Below are positions 17,000 to 25,369 of a stretch of 64,000 nt of DNA, in pieces; within the stretch, counting starts at the first letter, position 1, and each line of letters begins with the position of its first letter. This DNA is from Candidatus Fermentibacterota bacterium (lineage in GTDB: Bacteria > Fermentibacterota > Fermentibacteria > Fermentibacterales > Fermentibacteraceae). Where the stretch lies: positions 62,001 through 126,000 of the forward strand of contig PDSZ01000041.1 in assembly GCA_002748705.1 (NCBI GenBank), given 5' to 3'. A program made the translations under genes and the position numbers. The notes under the pieces are model-generated. The model ran no database searches, was not told the DNA's origin, and saw nothing but the letters and a program-made list of their open reading frames with translations.

Positions 17000-17452
17000 T
17001 CAGATCACCATATCAAGAAGAAGGAGAACAACAGCAGCTATTACACCTGCAGCCACATCGTCAAGAAGTATTCCCAGACCGGTTTTAATTCTGTCAAGCG
17101 CGGAAACCGGCCAGGGTTTAGCGATGTCGAACAATCTGAAGAGAAGAAAAGCAGCTGCAATACCCTGCAGCCCCCACGAAGACGGAGCAGCGAGACAGCT
17201 GATCCAGCATCCTGCAAACTCATCTGCAGTTACTCTGGAAGGGTCTTCTCCCCACATCTTTCTGCCTGCTTCACAACCTGCCCATCCGAAGAGAAGAATA
17301 ACCGGCAGAAGAGGAAGCCGGAGATGGGCAGGAGTAAAGAAAAACAGAGCTGCTGCAACCAGACTGCCCACAGTACCAGGGCCGAAAGGAAAGAACCCTG
17401 TACCCAGAGTGGTGGCCAGGGCAGCTGCCGGTATTCTGAGCGGCCCCTTCAC
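17000..17452 (-). CDS. pgpA: Phosphatidylglycerophosphatase A
   Basis: Membrane phosphatase that turns phosphatidylglycerophosphate into phosphatidylglycerol, acting right after the pgsA product next door. Family features: GTGFFPFGPGTVGSLVAAAL near the N-terminus, DPSRVTADEFAGCWIS with the catalytic acidic residues, LFRLFDIAKPWPVSALDRIK, and GILLDDVAAGVIAAVVL. GTG 17452 overlaps the pgsA stop as GTGA and yields 150 residues. The much longer frame extending upstream is the shadow of pgsA and gives a nonsense cysteine/histidine-rich N-terminus. Confidence 0.92.
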   Translation of the reverse strand: MKGPLRIPAAALATTLGTGFFPFGPGTVGSLVAAALFFFTPAHLRLPLLPVILLFGWAGCEAGRKMWGEDPSRVTADEFAGCWISCLAAPSSWGLQGIAAAFLLFRLFDIAKPWPVSALDRIKTGLGILLDDVAAGVIAAVVLLLLDMVI

Positions 17453-18012
17453 ATTCCCAGCCTTTGAATAAGCATTCTGTTCCGCCAGAGATAGTGAAGA
17501 GCTGATGCAACGGTGAGTACTATTGCAATCCACACAGCGATGTTTCCAGCAAGCAGTACAACTCTTCCGGCTGAATTGCTGTCGAGAACTGAAACAAGCA
17601 TGAAGTAAGAAACTGTGAACATCTGAACAGCAGCTTTCCATTTGCCCAGACCGGAAGGCAGAATAAGCACCCCTGCATAGGCGGCAATGGACCGCAGTCC
17701 GGTGATAAGCAGTTCTCTGCCGACTATGATGTATGTGGTCCACTGGGCTATAAGCCCCAGACGGGCAAGGCCTATCCAGGCCAGAGCCACAAGCAGCTTG
17801 TCAGCCAGAGGATCGAGAAATTTGCCCAGATTGGATATCCAGCCGTACTTTCGGGCAAGGTAGCCGTCAACCATGTCAGTAAGGGCAGCAGCTACAAAAA
17901 ACCCCAGGGCAGCCCATCTGGGTAAACCGTTTCCCATCTGAAGCAGTATCATGATCACAGGAGCCATCACGATTCTGGCAACAGTGAGCCGGTTTGGCCA
18001 GTTAAGAGCCAT
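17449..18012 (-). CDS. pgsA: CDP-diacylglycerol-glycerol-3-phosphate 3-phosphatidyltransferase
   Basis: Makes phosphatidylglycerophosphate from CDP-DAG and glycerol 3-phosphate. The CDP-alcohol phosphotransferase signature D-x2-D-G-x2-A-R-x8-G-x3-D-x3-D is seen in ALTDMVDGYLARKYGWISN and GKFLDPLADK (about residues 40-70). Hydrophobic segments surround it over 187 residues. It starts at the last base of the recR stop and overlaps pgpA, forming a phosphatidylglycerol cassette. Confidence 0.93.
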   Translation of the reverse strand: MALNWPNRLTVARIVMAPVIMILLQMGNGLPRWAALGFFVAAALTDMVDGYLARKYGWISNLGKFLDPLADKLLVALAWIGLARLGLIAQWTTYIIVGRELLITGLRSIAAYAGVLILPSGLGKWKAAVQMFTVSYFMLVSVLDSNSAGRVVLLAGNIAVWIAIVLTVASALHYLWRNRMLIQRLGM

Positions 18013-18599
18013 CAGAAACTGCGTCTGCCCTTAAGCGCTTCAGAAAGTGTGAGCGAATCGGCAAATTCAACAAGCGCCCCTGGTGGAAGCCCTCTGGCGA
18101 GCCTTGTAACCCTTATTCCCTCAGCCTCAAGAACATTGGCGATGTAGGCACAGGTTGCCTCACCTTCAGTGGTGGAATCCAGCGCAAGAATAACCTCTGT
18201 GGCCTGAAGGGACACTGCTCTTTTCACAAGGTCAGGAATTCCAAGCTCTGAAGGCCCTGTTCCGTCAAGAGGAGCAAGGGTTCCATGAAGCACGAAATAG
18301 TAACCTCTGTAGAGACCTGTGTCCTCCATAGATCTCTGATCTGCAGGGGTGTGAACCACACATATTGTGTTCTGCCTGGTTTTGTCGCGGCAGGTCAGGC
18401 AGACATCATCACCGTTGAGGTTTCTGCAGAGGGAGCACTCCCTTATATCCCTCACTGTTCCTGCCAGCACCTCTGAAAGCTCTGAAGCAAGTTCTCTGTT
18501 GTCCACAAGGGCAAAAGCCAGTCTCAAAGCGGTCTTCCTGCCTATGCCAGGCAGTTTTCCCAGCGAATCTGCCAGAGAGTCCAGAATGGATTCGTTCAC
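18012..18599 (-). CDS. recR: Recombination mediator protein RecR
   Basis: Works with RecF/RecO to load RecA at gaps. N-terminal helix-hairpin-helix (LADSLGKLPGIGRKTALRLA), a four-cysteine zinc finger (CSLCRNLNGDDVCLTC, residues about 56-71), Toprim domain (ICVVHTPADQRSMEDTGLYR and LALDSTTEGEATCAYIAN) and C-terminal VTRLARGLPPGALVEFADS. 195 residues, usual length. ATG overlaps the ybaB stop by 4 nt. Confidence 0.96.
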   Translation of the reverse strand: MNESILDSLADSLGKLPGIGRKTALRLAFALVDNRELASELSEVLAGTVRDIRECSLCRNLNGDDVCLTCRDKTRQNTICVVHTPADQRSMEDTGLYRGYYFVLHGTLAPLDGTGPSELGIPDLVKRAVSLQATEVILALDSTTEGEATCAYIANVLEAEGIRVTRLARGLPPGALVEFADSLTLSEALKGRRSF

Positions 18600-18910
18600 A
18601 TCAGGCCCCCGAGACCTCCAGGAAGCCCCAGACCGCCCATTTTGGCCTGTGCGGCGCTGCGACTCTTTTCAACTGCGTCATTGATTGCTGCGAGAATAAG
18701 GTCTTCAAGCATTTCAACATCCTCAGGATCAACAGCTTCAGGTGAAATGCCTATGCTGACTATGTCAGACTGGCCTGTTACAGTTACCTTGACCATACCG
18801 CCCCCTGAAGAACCCTCAATCCGTTCCTCTGCGAGTTCCTCCTGAGCCTTCAGCATGGTCTTCTGCATCTGCTGAGCCTGTGCCATCATCTTTTTCATCT
18901 GACGGTTCAT
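18596..18910 (-). CDS. ybaB: YbaB/EbfC-family nucleoid-associated protein
   Basis: Small DNA-binding protein nearly always encoded between dnaX and recR, as here. 104 residues: an N-terminal helix rich in Met/Gln (MKKMMAQAQQMQKTMLKAQE), then GSSGGGMVKVTVTGQSDIVS and DVEMLEDLILAAINDAVEKS, with a Gly-rich tail. ATG 18910 has GGAG 5 nt upstream; a longer in-frame start at 18982 lies upstream of that ribosome site and would add an unconserved N-terminus. Confidence 0.93.
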   Translation of the reverse strand: MNRQMKKMMAQAQQMQKTMLKAQEELAEERIEGSSGGGMVKVTVTGQSDIVSIGISPEAVDPEDVEMLEDLILAAINDAVEKSRSAAQAKMGGLGLPGGLGGLM

Positions 18911-19367
18911 TCTATCTCCTGTCTCGTATAATGTCATTATTCGGATGTGGTGAGTATGCGAAGTTACTACAGGATATGGCAAGGAGCAGAGAAGTCTGCA
19001 AAAGTCAGGAATCTATGCCTGTACCCTGTACTGCAAAGAGGTGAACAGTTTCGCGGAGAGCAATTTCATTCCAGAAGCAGATCCGAAGCCCGAGTTTTCC
19101 ATTCAGGAAGCTCATTCACACTTAACGACCATGCATGGTCCATCGCAGCAGCTGCTCAAACCAGGCTGAACTTTACGCAACGGCAAAGTTATGAGAACTG
19201 TTCCGCTGCTGTGGAGTGATAACGATAAATCTTTCTGTTCAGCAGTGTTTTAACCGGGTACAACTCTTACAGGGGAACAGCACTGTAGCAAACGACTCTG
19301 TTAGAAGTTTATCTCAGTGTTCAGATGAAAGCAGCCATTGCCATTAGTAACTGGACGGCAGATGGTT
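18911..19367. other. Intergenic region between dnaX and ybaB with no recognisable gene
   Basis: About 457 bp without a convincing coding frame on either strand. A plus-strand frame of 90 codons (18947-19219) has no ribosome site and an arbitrary composition. A TATAAT lies on the plus strand at 18927-18932, but no good -35 pairs with it. It presumably holds the promoter of ybaB-recR-pgsA-pgpA-cinA-thpR and the end of the dnaX transcript. I saw no tRNA and no strong hairpin with a T-run. Confidence 0.4.
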
Positions 19368-20804
19368 CTATTCGGGAATCATGTCGAAAAGACCGGATAT
19401 CTCCCGAATATAGGAGTTCTCTTTCTCCCGTTTTGTTTCAGTATCAGAAACTTCATTCTGCCTGTCCTTATCTGAAACAGCCCCGGAAGCCTCAGCGTCG
19501 GATGAAACCGGATTATTTTCAGCTCCAGATGTTTTTTCCGGTGAAGCTGCTGGAGTTTTGGCAGCTTCAGGTGTTTTTTTCGGTTCTGAAGCAGGAGTTC
19601 CTGCGGATTGAGGTACTTTGGAAGGCGCTGAAACTGGAGCCTGTGGCGACTCTGAAACAGTCACTGCCCTTACAGAAACAGCTTCAGCAGCTTCGGGCAG
19701 TTTATCCATGCCGAAAGCGATACTAAGTTTAGAGGCTGTAAGAAGGGCTCCTTCAATGGTAATTCTCGGTGAGGCGCCTGTTCTTATCTGGTCGGAAGCT
19801 CCGGAAACCACCCTGAGAACATTAAGCACATGGACATCAGAAACTCCGGCTACTGTGCCTTTTACAAGTTCTATCTCACTGTCTGACAAATCACTTATGC
19901 CCTTTTCAGCGCCTGTGGCGGCCAGAAGGGCGTTTCTGAGAAAACCTGAAAGGGCATCAATAAGCTCCTCAATGCTGTACCCTCTTGAAAGAGATTCCTC
20001 TACAAGGTCAAGAGCCCTGCTGCCGGCTCCTCTGATTACCGAACCGCATATGTCCGCAAGAAGATCAGCCTCCACGAGACCGAGAAGCCGTGAAACAGAC
20101 TCCCCGTTTATCTCTCCACCGGAAAAACTGACCAGCTGATCCATGATAGAGAGGGCATCCCTCATGCTGCCCCCTGACGCGCGGCAGACAAGACTCAGGG
20201 CATCACTGGAAATACTGATTCCCTCACCGGAAGCTTCGCCCTTTATGTAATCACCCATCACTGAAGTGGGAATTCTTCTGAAGTCAAACCTCTGACACCT
20301 GCTGAGTATTGTTGCAGGCACCTTACGGGGTTCAGTTGTGGCAAAGATAAAAATGACCTTGTCAGGAGGTTCTTCAAGGGTTTTCAGAAGGGCGTTGAAT
20401 GCCTCTCTGGTAAGCATGTGAACCTCGTCGATTATGTAAACCTTGTAGCCCCCTTCAGCAGCAGCGTACCTTGCTTTCTCCCTGAGATCCCTTATCTCGT
20501 CAATACCTCTGTTGCTGGCGCCATCAATTTCAAGCACATCAAAGTGTCCGCCTGCAGCTATTCTTTTGCAGGCTTCACACTCCATACAGGGCTTTGAGGT
20601 AGGGCCTTCCGTGCAGTTCAGAGCCTTCGCCAGTATTCTGGCTGTGGTAGTCTTTCCTACTCCTCTGGGACCGGTGAAGAGATAGGCGTGACCTATACGG
20701 TTGTTGTCGATGGCATTCTGCAGTGTAAGGGTGACATGCTCCTGAGCAATCACATCACTGAATGTCTGAGGACGCCACTTTCTGGCAAACACTAGATAGC
20801 TCAA
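19368..20804 (-). CDS. dnaX: DNA polymerase III subunit gamma/tau
   Basis: AAA+ clamp-loader subunit. Walker A (FTGPRGVGKTTTARILAKAL, about residue 45), a zinc site (LNCTEGPTSKPCMECEACKR), Walker B IIDEVHMLTREAFNALLK, sensor-1 IFATTEPRKVPATILSRCQR, and the domain III lid (GGSMRDALSIMDQ). After about residue 365 comes a Pro/Ser/Lys/Glu-rich tail of about 110 residues, so at 478 residues it lacks a full tau-type C-terminal domain. TTG 20804 is chosen over TTG 20810 because GGGGG then sits 6 nt upstream and the product starts MSYLVFARKWRP, the canonical DnaX N-terminus. Confidence 0.95.
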   Translation of the reverse strand: MSYLVFARKWRPQTFSDVIAQEHVTLTLQNAIDNNRIGHAYLFTGPRGVGKTTTARILAKALNCTEGPTSKPCMECEACKRIAAGGHFDVLEIDGASNRGIDEIRDLREKARYAAAEGGYKVYIIDEVHMLTREAFNALLKTLEEPPDKVIFIFATTEPRKVPATILSRCQRFDFRRIPTSVMGDYIKGEASGEGISISSDALSLVCRASGGSMRDALSIMDQLVSFSGGEINGESVSRLLGLVEADLLADICGSVIRGAGSRALDLVEESLSRGYSIEELIDALSGFLRNALLAATGAEKGISDLSDSEIELVKGTVAGVSDVHVLNVLRVVSGASDQIRTGASPRITIEGALLTASKLSIAFGMDKLPEAAEAVSVRAVTVSESPQAPVSAPSKVPQSAGTPASEPKKTPEAAKTPAASPEKTSGAENNPVSSDAEASGAVSDKDRQNEVSDTETKREKENSYIREISGLFDMIPE

Positions 20805-20873
20805 AGACAACCCCCTGTTCGAAAAGGAATGGCTCTTATCTTAACAGTATCATAGCAGGAGTTTCCAGACAGG

Positions 20874-20972
20874 GGAGCAGGATTGTCCGCATCACCCGCA
20901 ACATTCCGCTTACGGCTGCTGTCTTCCGACCCTGACCGGGTTCACGGCGGTGCGCCGCGCGGGTCCTGCTCC
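20874..20972 (-). ncRNA. ffs: Signal recognition particle RNA, small bacterial (4.5S-like) type
   Basis: The minus strand reads GGTCAGGGTCGGAAGACAGC followed by AGCCGTAAGCGG, the diagnostic domain-IV sequence that binds Ffh (E. coli: GGUCAGGUCCGGAAGGAAGCAGCC). The ends pair: GGAGCAGGA (20964-20972) with TCCTGCTCC (20874-20882), and the interior forms the long hairpin expected of a roughly 100-nt SRP RNA. It lies just upstream of dnaX in the same direction, a placement known from other bacteria. TTTATAAA immediately precedes it and may contribute to a promoter. No clear terminator separates it from dnaX. Confidence 0.9.
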
Positions 20973-21099
20973 TTTATAAACTGTCTGAAATACACGCCCC
21001 TGCACAGCTCAATACTGTTGAAGGCATGGGGCACAACCGGCTTCCCTTCAGGATTGCCGGCAGCGGAAGATAGGAAAATCAGCTGAAATTTTCAAGTCG

Positions 21100-22593
21100 T
21101 TACTGTTGCGTTACTACAATGAGCCTGTATGTATTCTCACTTCTGAGAAGAGGTATATCGCTCAGAGAGTCCCCATAAAATCCGCCGGAATCATCAGCTC
21201 TCTCAGCACGGTTGCCGTTGGCAAAAACAGGATAATTCCTTATCCAGTCTGCTCCGCCGGCTACGCTGCTCCGTGTCTCAACAATAACTCCGGTTTCAGA
21301 AGCCTGTTCAGCAGGAAGAGACGAGAGCCATCTTGCACTGTCACTGACACCGTTCTCCCTTACAGTAACAATCCTCTCAAGCTCAAACAGTTCAAGGGAG
21401 GGATAGAGCCTTGAAGCAGCTTCTGCCAGAACAGTGGAAGCAGTGTCCTCTCTTATGAAGTAAATACCAGGCGCAAAATTCTCCCATTGCGAATCAGGTT
21501 CTTCATTGATACTCACAGAGAACGAATCAGCAGGAACAAGTGGAGAGTCAGTTCCAATCCATGCAGTTTCCAGAGGCAGAATTCCTGCAAGATCCGGTAG
21601 AGACTCTGTCTGAGAAGCGCCATTAAGACTATCTCTGAAAAGCACAAGTATTCCTGAATCAGGTTCTTCATCAGGTATGGCCAAAACAGTATCGGCTTCA
21701 GCTGCAAGCGGCTGCACAACTTCTACTGAATCTTCCCCGTTCTGAAAAAGATCAGATCTTGTTGAAACATCATCACTGCATGTAACAGGGAACCCCATGA
21801 CAAGGAACCAGACAAGAGCCAGACAGGCAACGAGAATACCTCCGACTTTCCATGAAAAACCTGCGACTGATTCGCTCTTATCTCCTGAAACAGCAGCAAG
21901 AGCTCCCCCCTGTCTGCGATAAGCCAGCTTGAGGTCTCTGGAAAGATTAGTAAGCCAGCCGTGCAGAGTTCTTCTCATACCTTTTCGCGAAAGTGAAGGG
22001 CTGATGCTCTCAAACTGAACCCACCCTCCAGATGTCATTACAAGGTAAGTCGTGTCTTTTCTGATTCTTGTATGTCCCAGTACCGGCTTGCCCTGCCCTG
22101 ACGCCCCAAGCCACCATTCAATACTCCTGACCTGCCTCATGAAGTCAGGATGCTCCACAGGTGTTCCGGAGCTGCCTGCCATGGAATTATCCATGACAAT
22201 ACACTTAACTCCATCGTCATCAATTCTGTAAATACGGCAGTTGCCGGCCATTGCATACCAGACATGAGTGGCACTGAAAGCCAGGGCGGCAGCACTGCAT
22301 CCTGCACCGCCTGCAGCCTGTATTGCTTCAGCAGCTTCGTCAAACGAATCCCTGAGTGCATCTTCAATGCCGAAAGCGACTCCCTCGGCGAAGATGTCCC
22401 TGATGGTCTCAACAGCTATGGAAGCTGAATGATCATCACCTGCTGCAACATTCTCTGCAACAACCGTAACACCTGTATATGGATATTCAGTGCTGAAACC
22501 TTCAGCTGCACAGTTCCGCTGAACTTTGCTTCTGCCGCTTTGCACATGCCATACTGCAGAACATTCTCTGGTACTGCTGGAATCGCTTTTCAT
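21100..22593 (-). CDS. Membrane-anchored PP2C-like protein lacking catalytic aspartates (probable pseudophosphatase)
   Basis: The N-terminal half (about residues 10-235) follows the PP2C phosphatase fold in order: HVQSGRSKVQRNCAAEGF (normally 'GxxRxxNEDxF'), VTVVAENVAAGDDHSASIAV (normally 'VADGMGGHxxGxxAS'), MAGNCRIYRIDDDGVKCI (normally 'VGDSRxYxxxxG'), and LVMTSGGWVQF (normally 'LCSDGL'). Metal-binding Asp residues are replaced at every motif (NED to NCA, DG to EN, SDG to SGG, final DN absent), so catalysis is unlikely. One transmembrane segment (about 247-268, ILVACLALVWFLVMGFP) leads to about 230 extracytoplasmic residues with no domain I recognise. The family assignment is by pattern; the sensing or scaffolding role is inference. 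It lies downstream of tRNA-Ala and the TPR gene on the same strand. Confidence 0.65.
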   Translation of the reverse strand: MKSDSSSTRECSAVWHVQSGRSKVQRNCAAEGFSTEYPYTGVTVVAENVAAGDDHSASIAVETIRDIFAEGVAFGIEDALRDSFDEAAEAIQAAGGAGCSAAALAFSATHVWYAMAGNCRIYRIDDDGVKCIVMDNSMAGSSGTPVEHPDFMRQVRSIEWWLGASGQGKPVLGHTRIRKDTTYLVMTSGGWVQFESISPSLSRKGMRRTLHGWLTNLSRDLKLAYRRQGGALAAVSGDKSESVAGFSWKVGGILVACLALVWFLVMGFPVTCSDDVSTRSDLFQNGEDSVEVVQPLAAEADTVLAIPDEEPDSGILVLFRDSLNGASQTESLPDLAGILPLETAWIGTDSPLVPADSFSVSINEEPDSQWENFAPGIYFIREDTASTVLAEAASRLYPSLELFELERIVTVRENGVSDSARWLSSLPAEQASETGVIVETRSSVAGGADWIRNYPVFANGNRAERADDSGGFYGDSLSDIPLLRSENTYRLIVVTQQ

Positions 22594-22621
22594 TACTTAA
22601 CCCGTTCAGTTTGAAGAGTGG

Positions 22622-22697
22622 TGGTGGAGATGAGCGGGATCGAACCGCCGACCTCTGCCTTGCGAAGGCAGCGCTCTTCCAACTGAGCTACATCCCC
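22622..22697 (-). tRNA. tRNA-Ala (anticodon CGC)
   Basis: 76-nt cloverleaf read on the minus strand with CCA encoded. Acceptor GGGGATG/CATCTCC includes the G3:U70 wobble that marks alanine tRNAs. D-arm GCTC...GAGC, anticodon stem CTGCC/GGCAG with loop TTCGCAA (anticodon CGC, codon GCG), and a T-arm with TTCGATC. A possible promoter upstream (TTGCAG, 18 bp, TATTAA on the minus strand) is only moderate. Confidence 0.95.
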
Positions 22698-22748
22698 AAC
22701 ATGAATGACCCCTGATTAATAGAACATCAGTCTTTAACTCTGCAAGCG

Positions 22749-24818
22749 TCAACCGGCAACCGTAAGACTGCCGTAACCCTCCACCTGCAGGAAACCGTCT
22801 TCCTCCTTGCTGAAGTTCACTGTGGGATCTGCTGAGAGAATGCAGTCAGAACGAACACGAAGCCCTTCTGATACCTTTATCTTACTGTATCTGCCCGGTG
22901 TGAAGAAGAGCAGTAATCCGTCAAACTCACCTGTAAGACGCCACATAGAAGGTACAGAATCAATACCTGCTGATTCACTGGTCATTCCTGAGGGACTTAC
23001 AGCAAGCTTGTCAATCCTTACTGTCATGCCTTTCCTGTAAGAAACAGGCACAGGATTGGAACTGCCCAGACCAAGCAGTGCTGTGCCGTTACCGCTCACA
23101 GTACACCTGTCAAGTTTCAGATCTTTCGAAAGGGAAACTATGAATCCCTTGAGCACTCTGACTGAACCTGACTCTACCTTCAGTGTACACAAAGAGTCCG
23201 AACCGCCAGGCAATACAGTATAGACTACAGTTTCAGTTCCGTACTCAGGCTCCGGTTCCTCAGATACAGGTGATCCTTCAACAGAAGAAGACTGGTCAGA
23301 ATCTACTTCAGCAACAACAGGAACCTCTATAGTTATTCCGACAGGCTCTTCCTCCTGAGCTGCCTCACTCTGTGCCTCCTCCAGTTCCCGGTTCTCTTCT
23401 GATTCAGGCGGTACTTCATCAGCAGACGATTCCTCCACTGAAGGTTCCTCCTCTGGAGGTTCCTCCTCTGGAGGTTCAGCCGCAGCTGCTTCTTCAGAAG
23501 AACCGGAGATGAAGATAGCGCTGAGATCAGCTTCAGGTGATTCAGGTAAAGGCTCTTCTGAAAGAGATTCTTCTGCAGCAGGTTCAGATTCCTGTGAGAA
23601 ATTCTCTTCTGCAACATCTTCCGCAGGTTCAGCCGCAGCTGCTTCTTCAGAAGAACCGGAGCCGAAGATAGCGCTGAGGTCAGCTTCAGGTGATTCAGAT
23701 ACAGGCTCTTTCGAAGGAGATTCTTCTGCAGCAGGTTCAGAGGCAGGAATCTCACCGAAGATTAGATCAAGCTCAGCGATATGAGAATCATCAACATGTT
23801 TATCTGAAGGCTGCCTCTCAATTGAAGGCTCCTCCACTGGAAACTCCTCTGGAGGATCTTCCAGCACAGGCTCAGGTTCCTGTGGGAATATCTCTTCTGC
23901 AACATCTTCTGCAGGTTCAGCCGCAGCTGCTTCTTCAGAAGAACCGGAGCCGAAGATAGCGCTGAGGTCAGCTTCAGGCGATTCAGATACAGGCTCTTTC
24001 GAAGGAGATTCTTCTGCAGCAGGTTCAGATTCCTGTGAGAATTTCTCTTCGGGAACAGGTTCTTCAGCTTCTGCGTTTCCGCTGAAAATGGCGCTGAAAT
24101 CCGTTGTCCTCTTTTCTCGATCGGCAAAAGAGCGCTTTGCTTGCTGACCACTTTTTTCAGTCATTACAGGAGAATCACCATCCGGCTCATCAGAACCTGA
24201 GTTGCCAAAGATATTATCGAAATCAACTTTGTGTTTCTCATCCTTCTTCTCATCATTGATACCTATTGAATCAAGAAGGGCATCAACTCCTGCCATATTC
24301 TTGTTCTCTCCCAGACCTATGTTGTTCAGCAGATCATCTATCTCTGAACTCTCACCGGCAAAAATATCTTTCGCCTCAGGGTAGTCGGCGAAAACCTGCT
24401 GTCCTTCCGGCTTTCTGGCAGTTTCAGAGGAAGAGCTTGCAGACGGAGTTTTTTCAAGCCTTGCAAGTGCAACTTTGGCTCCGTGGTGATCTGGATTCAT
24501 GTCCAGAACAACAAGGAAATTATCCCTTGCCAGTTCATTTTCTCCTGTTTCCTCAAGTACCTGCCCAAGTCTGAAATGGGTATAGATGTTATCAACTTCA
24601 AGAGTGGCAAGAGCTTCAAGCTGGGCTTCTGCCTCTTTCCACAGCCCAAGCTGCATACAGGCATCTGCCAGCAGGCTTCGCGCCCTGGGTCTCGTTCCGA
24701 TGAGACTTGTTGCCTTGATAAGGAGTTCACGAGCCTGTTCGGCAAGCCCTCTGGCCAGATACCCTTCAGCATCTCTGCAAAGAGCATTGTAAGTTTCGCT
24801 GGTAAAGGCATCGGCCAT
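22749..24818 (-). CDS. TPR protein with acidic repeat linker and AIM24-like C-terminal domain
   Basis: Three parts. Residues about 5-125 are tetratricopeptide helices (YLARGLAEQARELLIKATSL, WKEAEAQLEALATLEVDN, IYTHFRLGQVLEETGENELA). Residues about 150-500 are a very acidic Glu/Pro/Ser/Ala linker with near-identical internal repeats and a recurring D-[LF]-x-x-I-F motif (VDFDNIFGN, TDFSAIFSG, ADLSAIFGS twice, ELDLIFGE, ADLSAIFIS). The last 160 residues (GTALLGLGSSNPVPVSYRKG, then FDGLLLFFTPGRYSKIKV) look like a beta-rich AIM24/DUF124-type domain, a tentative match. There is no signal peptide or membrane segment, so it is cytosolic. ATG 24818 is preferred over 24824 because GGGGG then lies 7 nt away. 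The function is unknown; protein-interaction scaffolding is a guess. Confidence 0.75.
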   Translation of the reverse strand: MADAFTSETYNALCRDAEGYLARGLAEQARELLIKATSLIGTRPRARSLLADACMQLGLWKEAEAQLEALATLEVDNIYTHFRLGQVLEETGENELARDNFLVVLDMNPDHHGAKVALARLEKTPSASSSSETARKPEGQQVFADYPEAKDIFAGESSEIDDLLNNIGLGENKNMAGVDALLDSIGINDEKKDEKHKVDFDNIFGNSGSDEPDGDSPVMTEKSGQQAKRSFADREKRTTDFSAIFSGNAEAEEPVPEEKFSQESEPAAEESPSKEPVSESPEADLSAIFGSGSSEEAAAAEPAEDVAEEIFPQEPEPVLEDPPEEFPVEEPSIERQPSDKHVDDSHIAELDLIFGEIPASEPAAEESPSKEPVSESPEADLSAIFGSGSSEEAAAAEPAEDVAEENFSQESEPAAEESLSEEPLPESPEADLSAIFISGSSEEAAAAEPPEEEPPEEEPSVEESSADEVPPESEENRELEEAQSEAAQEEEPVGITIEVPVVAEVDSDQSSSVEGSPVSEEPEPEYGTETVVYTVLPGGSDSLCTLKVESGSVRVLKGFIVSLSKDLKLDRCTVSGNGTALLGLGSSNPVPVSYRKGMTVRIDKLAVSPSGMTSESAGIDSVPSMWRLTGEFDGLLLFFTPGRYSKIKVSEGLRVRSDCILSADPTVNFSKEEDGFLQVEGYGSLTVAG
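23477..24030 (-). repeat. Internal near-identical coding repeats in the TPR protein linker
   Basis: Two blocks of roughly 138 bp (about 23603-23741 and 23890-24027) are almost identical in DNA, differing at only a few positions, and a third, shorter, more diverged copy starts near 23477. They encode the Ser/Glu/Pro-rich unit around PEADLSAIFGSGSSEEAAAA. Near-identity at silent sites implies recent duplication or gene conversion. Read lengths shorter than the repeat could misassemble this region. Confidence 0.8.
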
Positions 24819-24946
24819 ATACATACCCCCGTGTAAAGAAGAAAACGTGGTTTATGACTGTAGTCATCAGAGGCACCGGGGTATGCCGGACGGGAAATGG
24901 GCACCACAAGAACCGCCCTGGATCACAGAGCCCGCCGCCTGTCAGT

Positions 24947-25040
<94 letters not shown>

Positions 25041-25057
25041 ACTAAAACTGGTTACAA

Positions 25058-25086
25058 TCTATAGGTTATGTTGTATGAATTGTCAA
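25058..25086 (-). promoter_or_regulatory. Sigma-70-type promoter of tRNA-Ser(GGA)
   Basis: On the minus strand, a perfect -35 TTGACA (25081-25086) and a -10 TATAGA (25058-25063) are separated by 17 bp, with the tRNA 5' end 17 nt past the -10. It is the best promoter in the window. Confidence 0.8.
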
Positions 25087-25369
25087 CGACAAAAACCCTG
25101 CAAAACACGAAAGTACAAGCAAGAAGGCAGTCGTCAGTTCATCCTTGAGACTGTACGGCAGTGAACATAAAATAGTATGAACAGCTATGTGATACGCAGC
25201 TTCTGCCAACCAGGCAGCATGACTATGCTGCAATCGTTTCGGTATGATTTATACTGATTTGAAAGTCAGTGTAAACAGATATTAGCTTGTTTCTGAAGTT
25301 GCACTGCAAGAATCAGCACAAAACTGTTGGGATTTTTTGCAATACAGAAAACCGAAAGAGAGTTTCAAA
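25087..25369. other. Non-coding stretch upstream of a decayed secreted-protein gene
   Basis: No coding frame, RNA gene or repeat recognised on either strand. AT-richer than neighbouring coding DNA. An AAAGAGAG ribosome-site remnant sits just before the ATG of the following pseudogene, and the promoter of that dead gene presumably lay here. Confidence 0.35.

Noticed and set aside
17453..17743. N-terminal extension of pgpA
   Set aside because: The extension lies entirely within pgsA in another frame, and GTG 17452 fits both the operon overlap style and the family N-terminus.
18947..19219. 90-codon plus-strand frame between ybaB and dnaX
   Set aside because: No ribosome site, no recognisable protein features, and the composition is unlike neighbouring genes.
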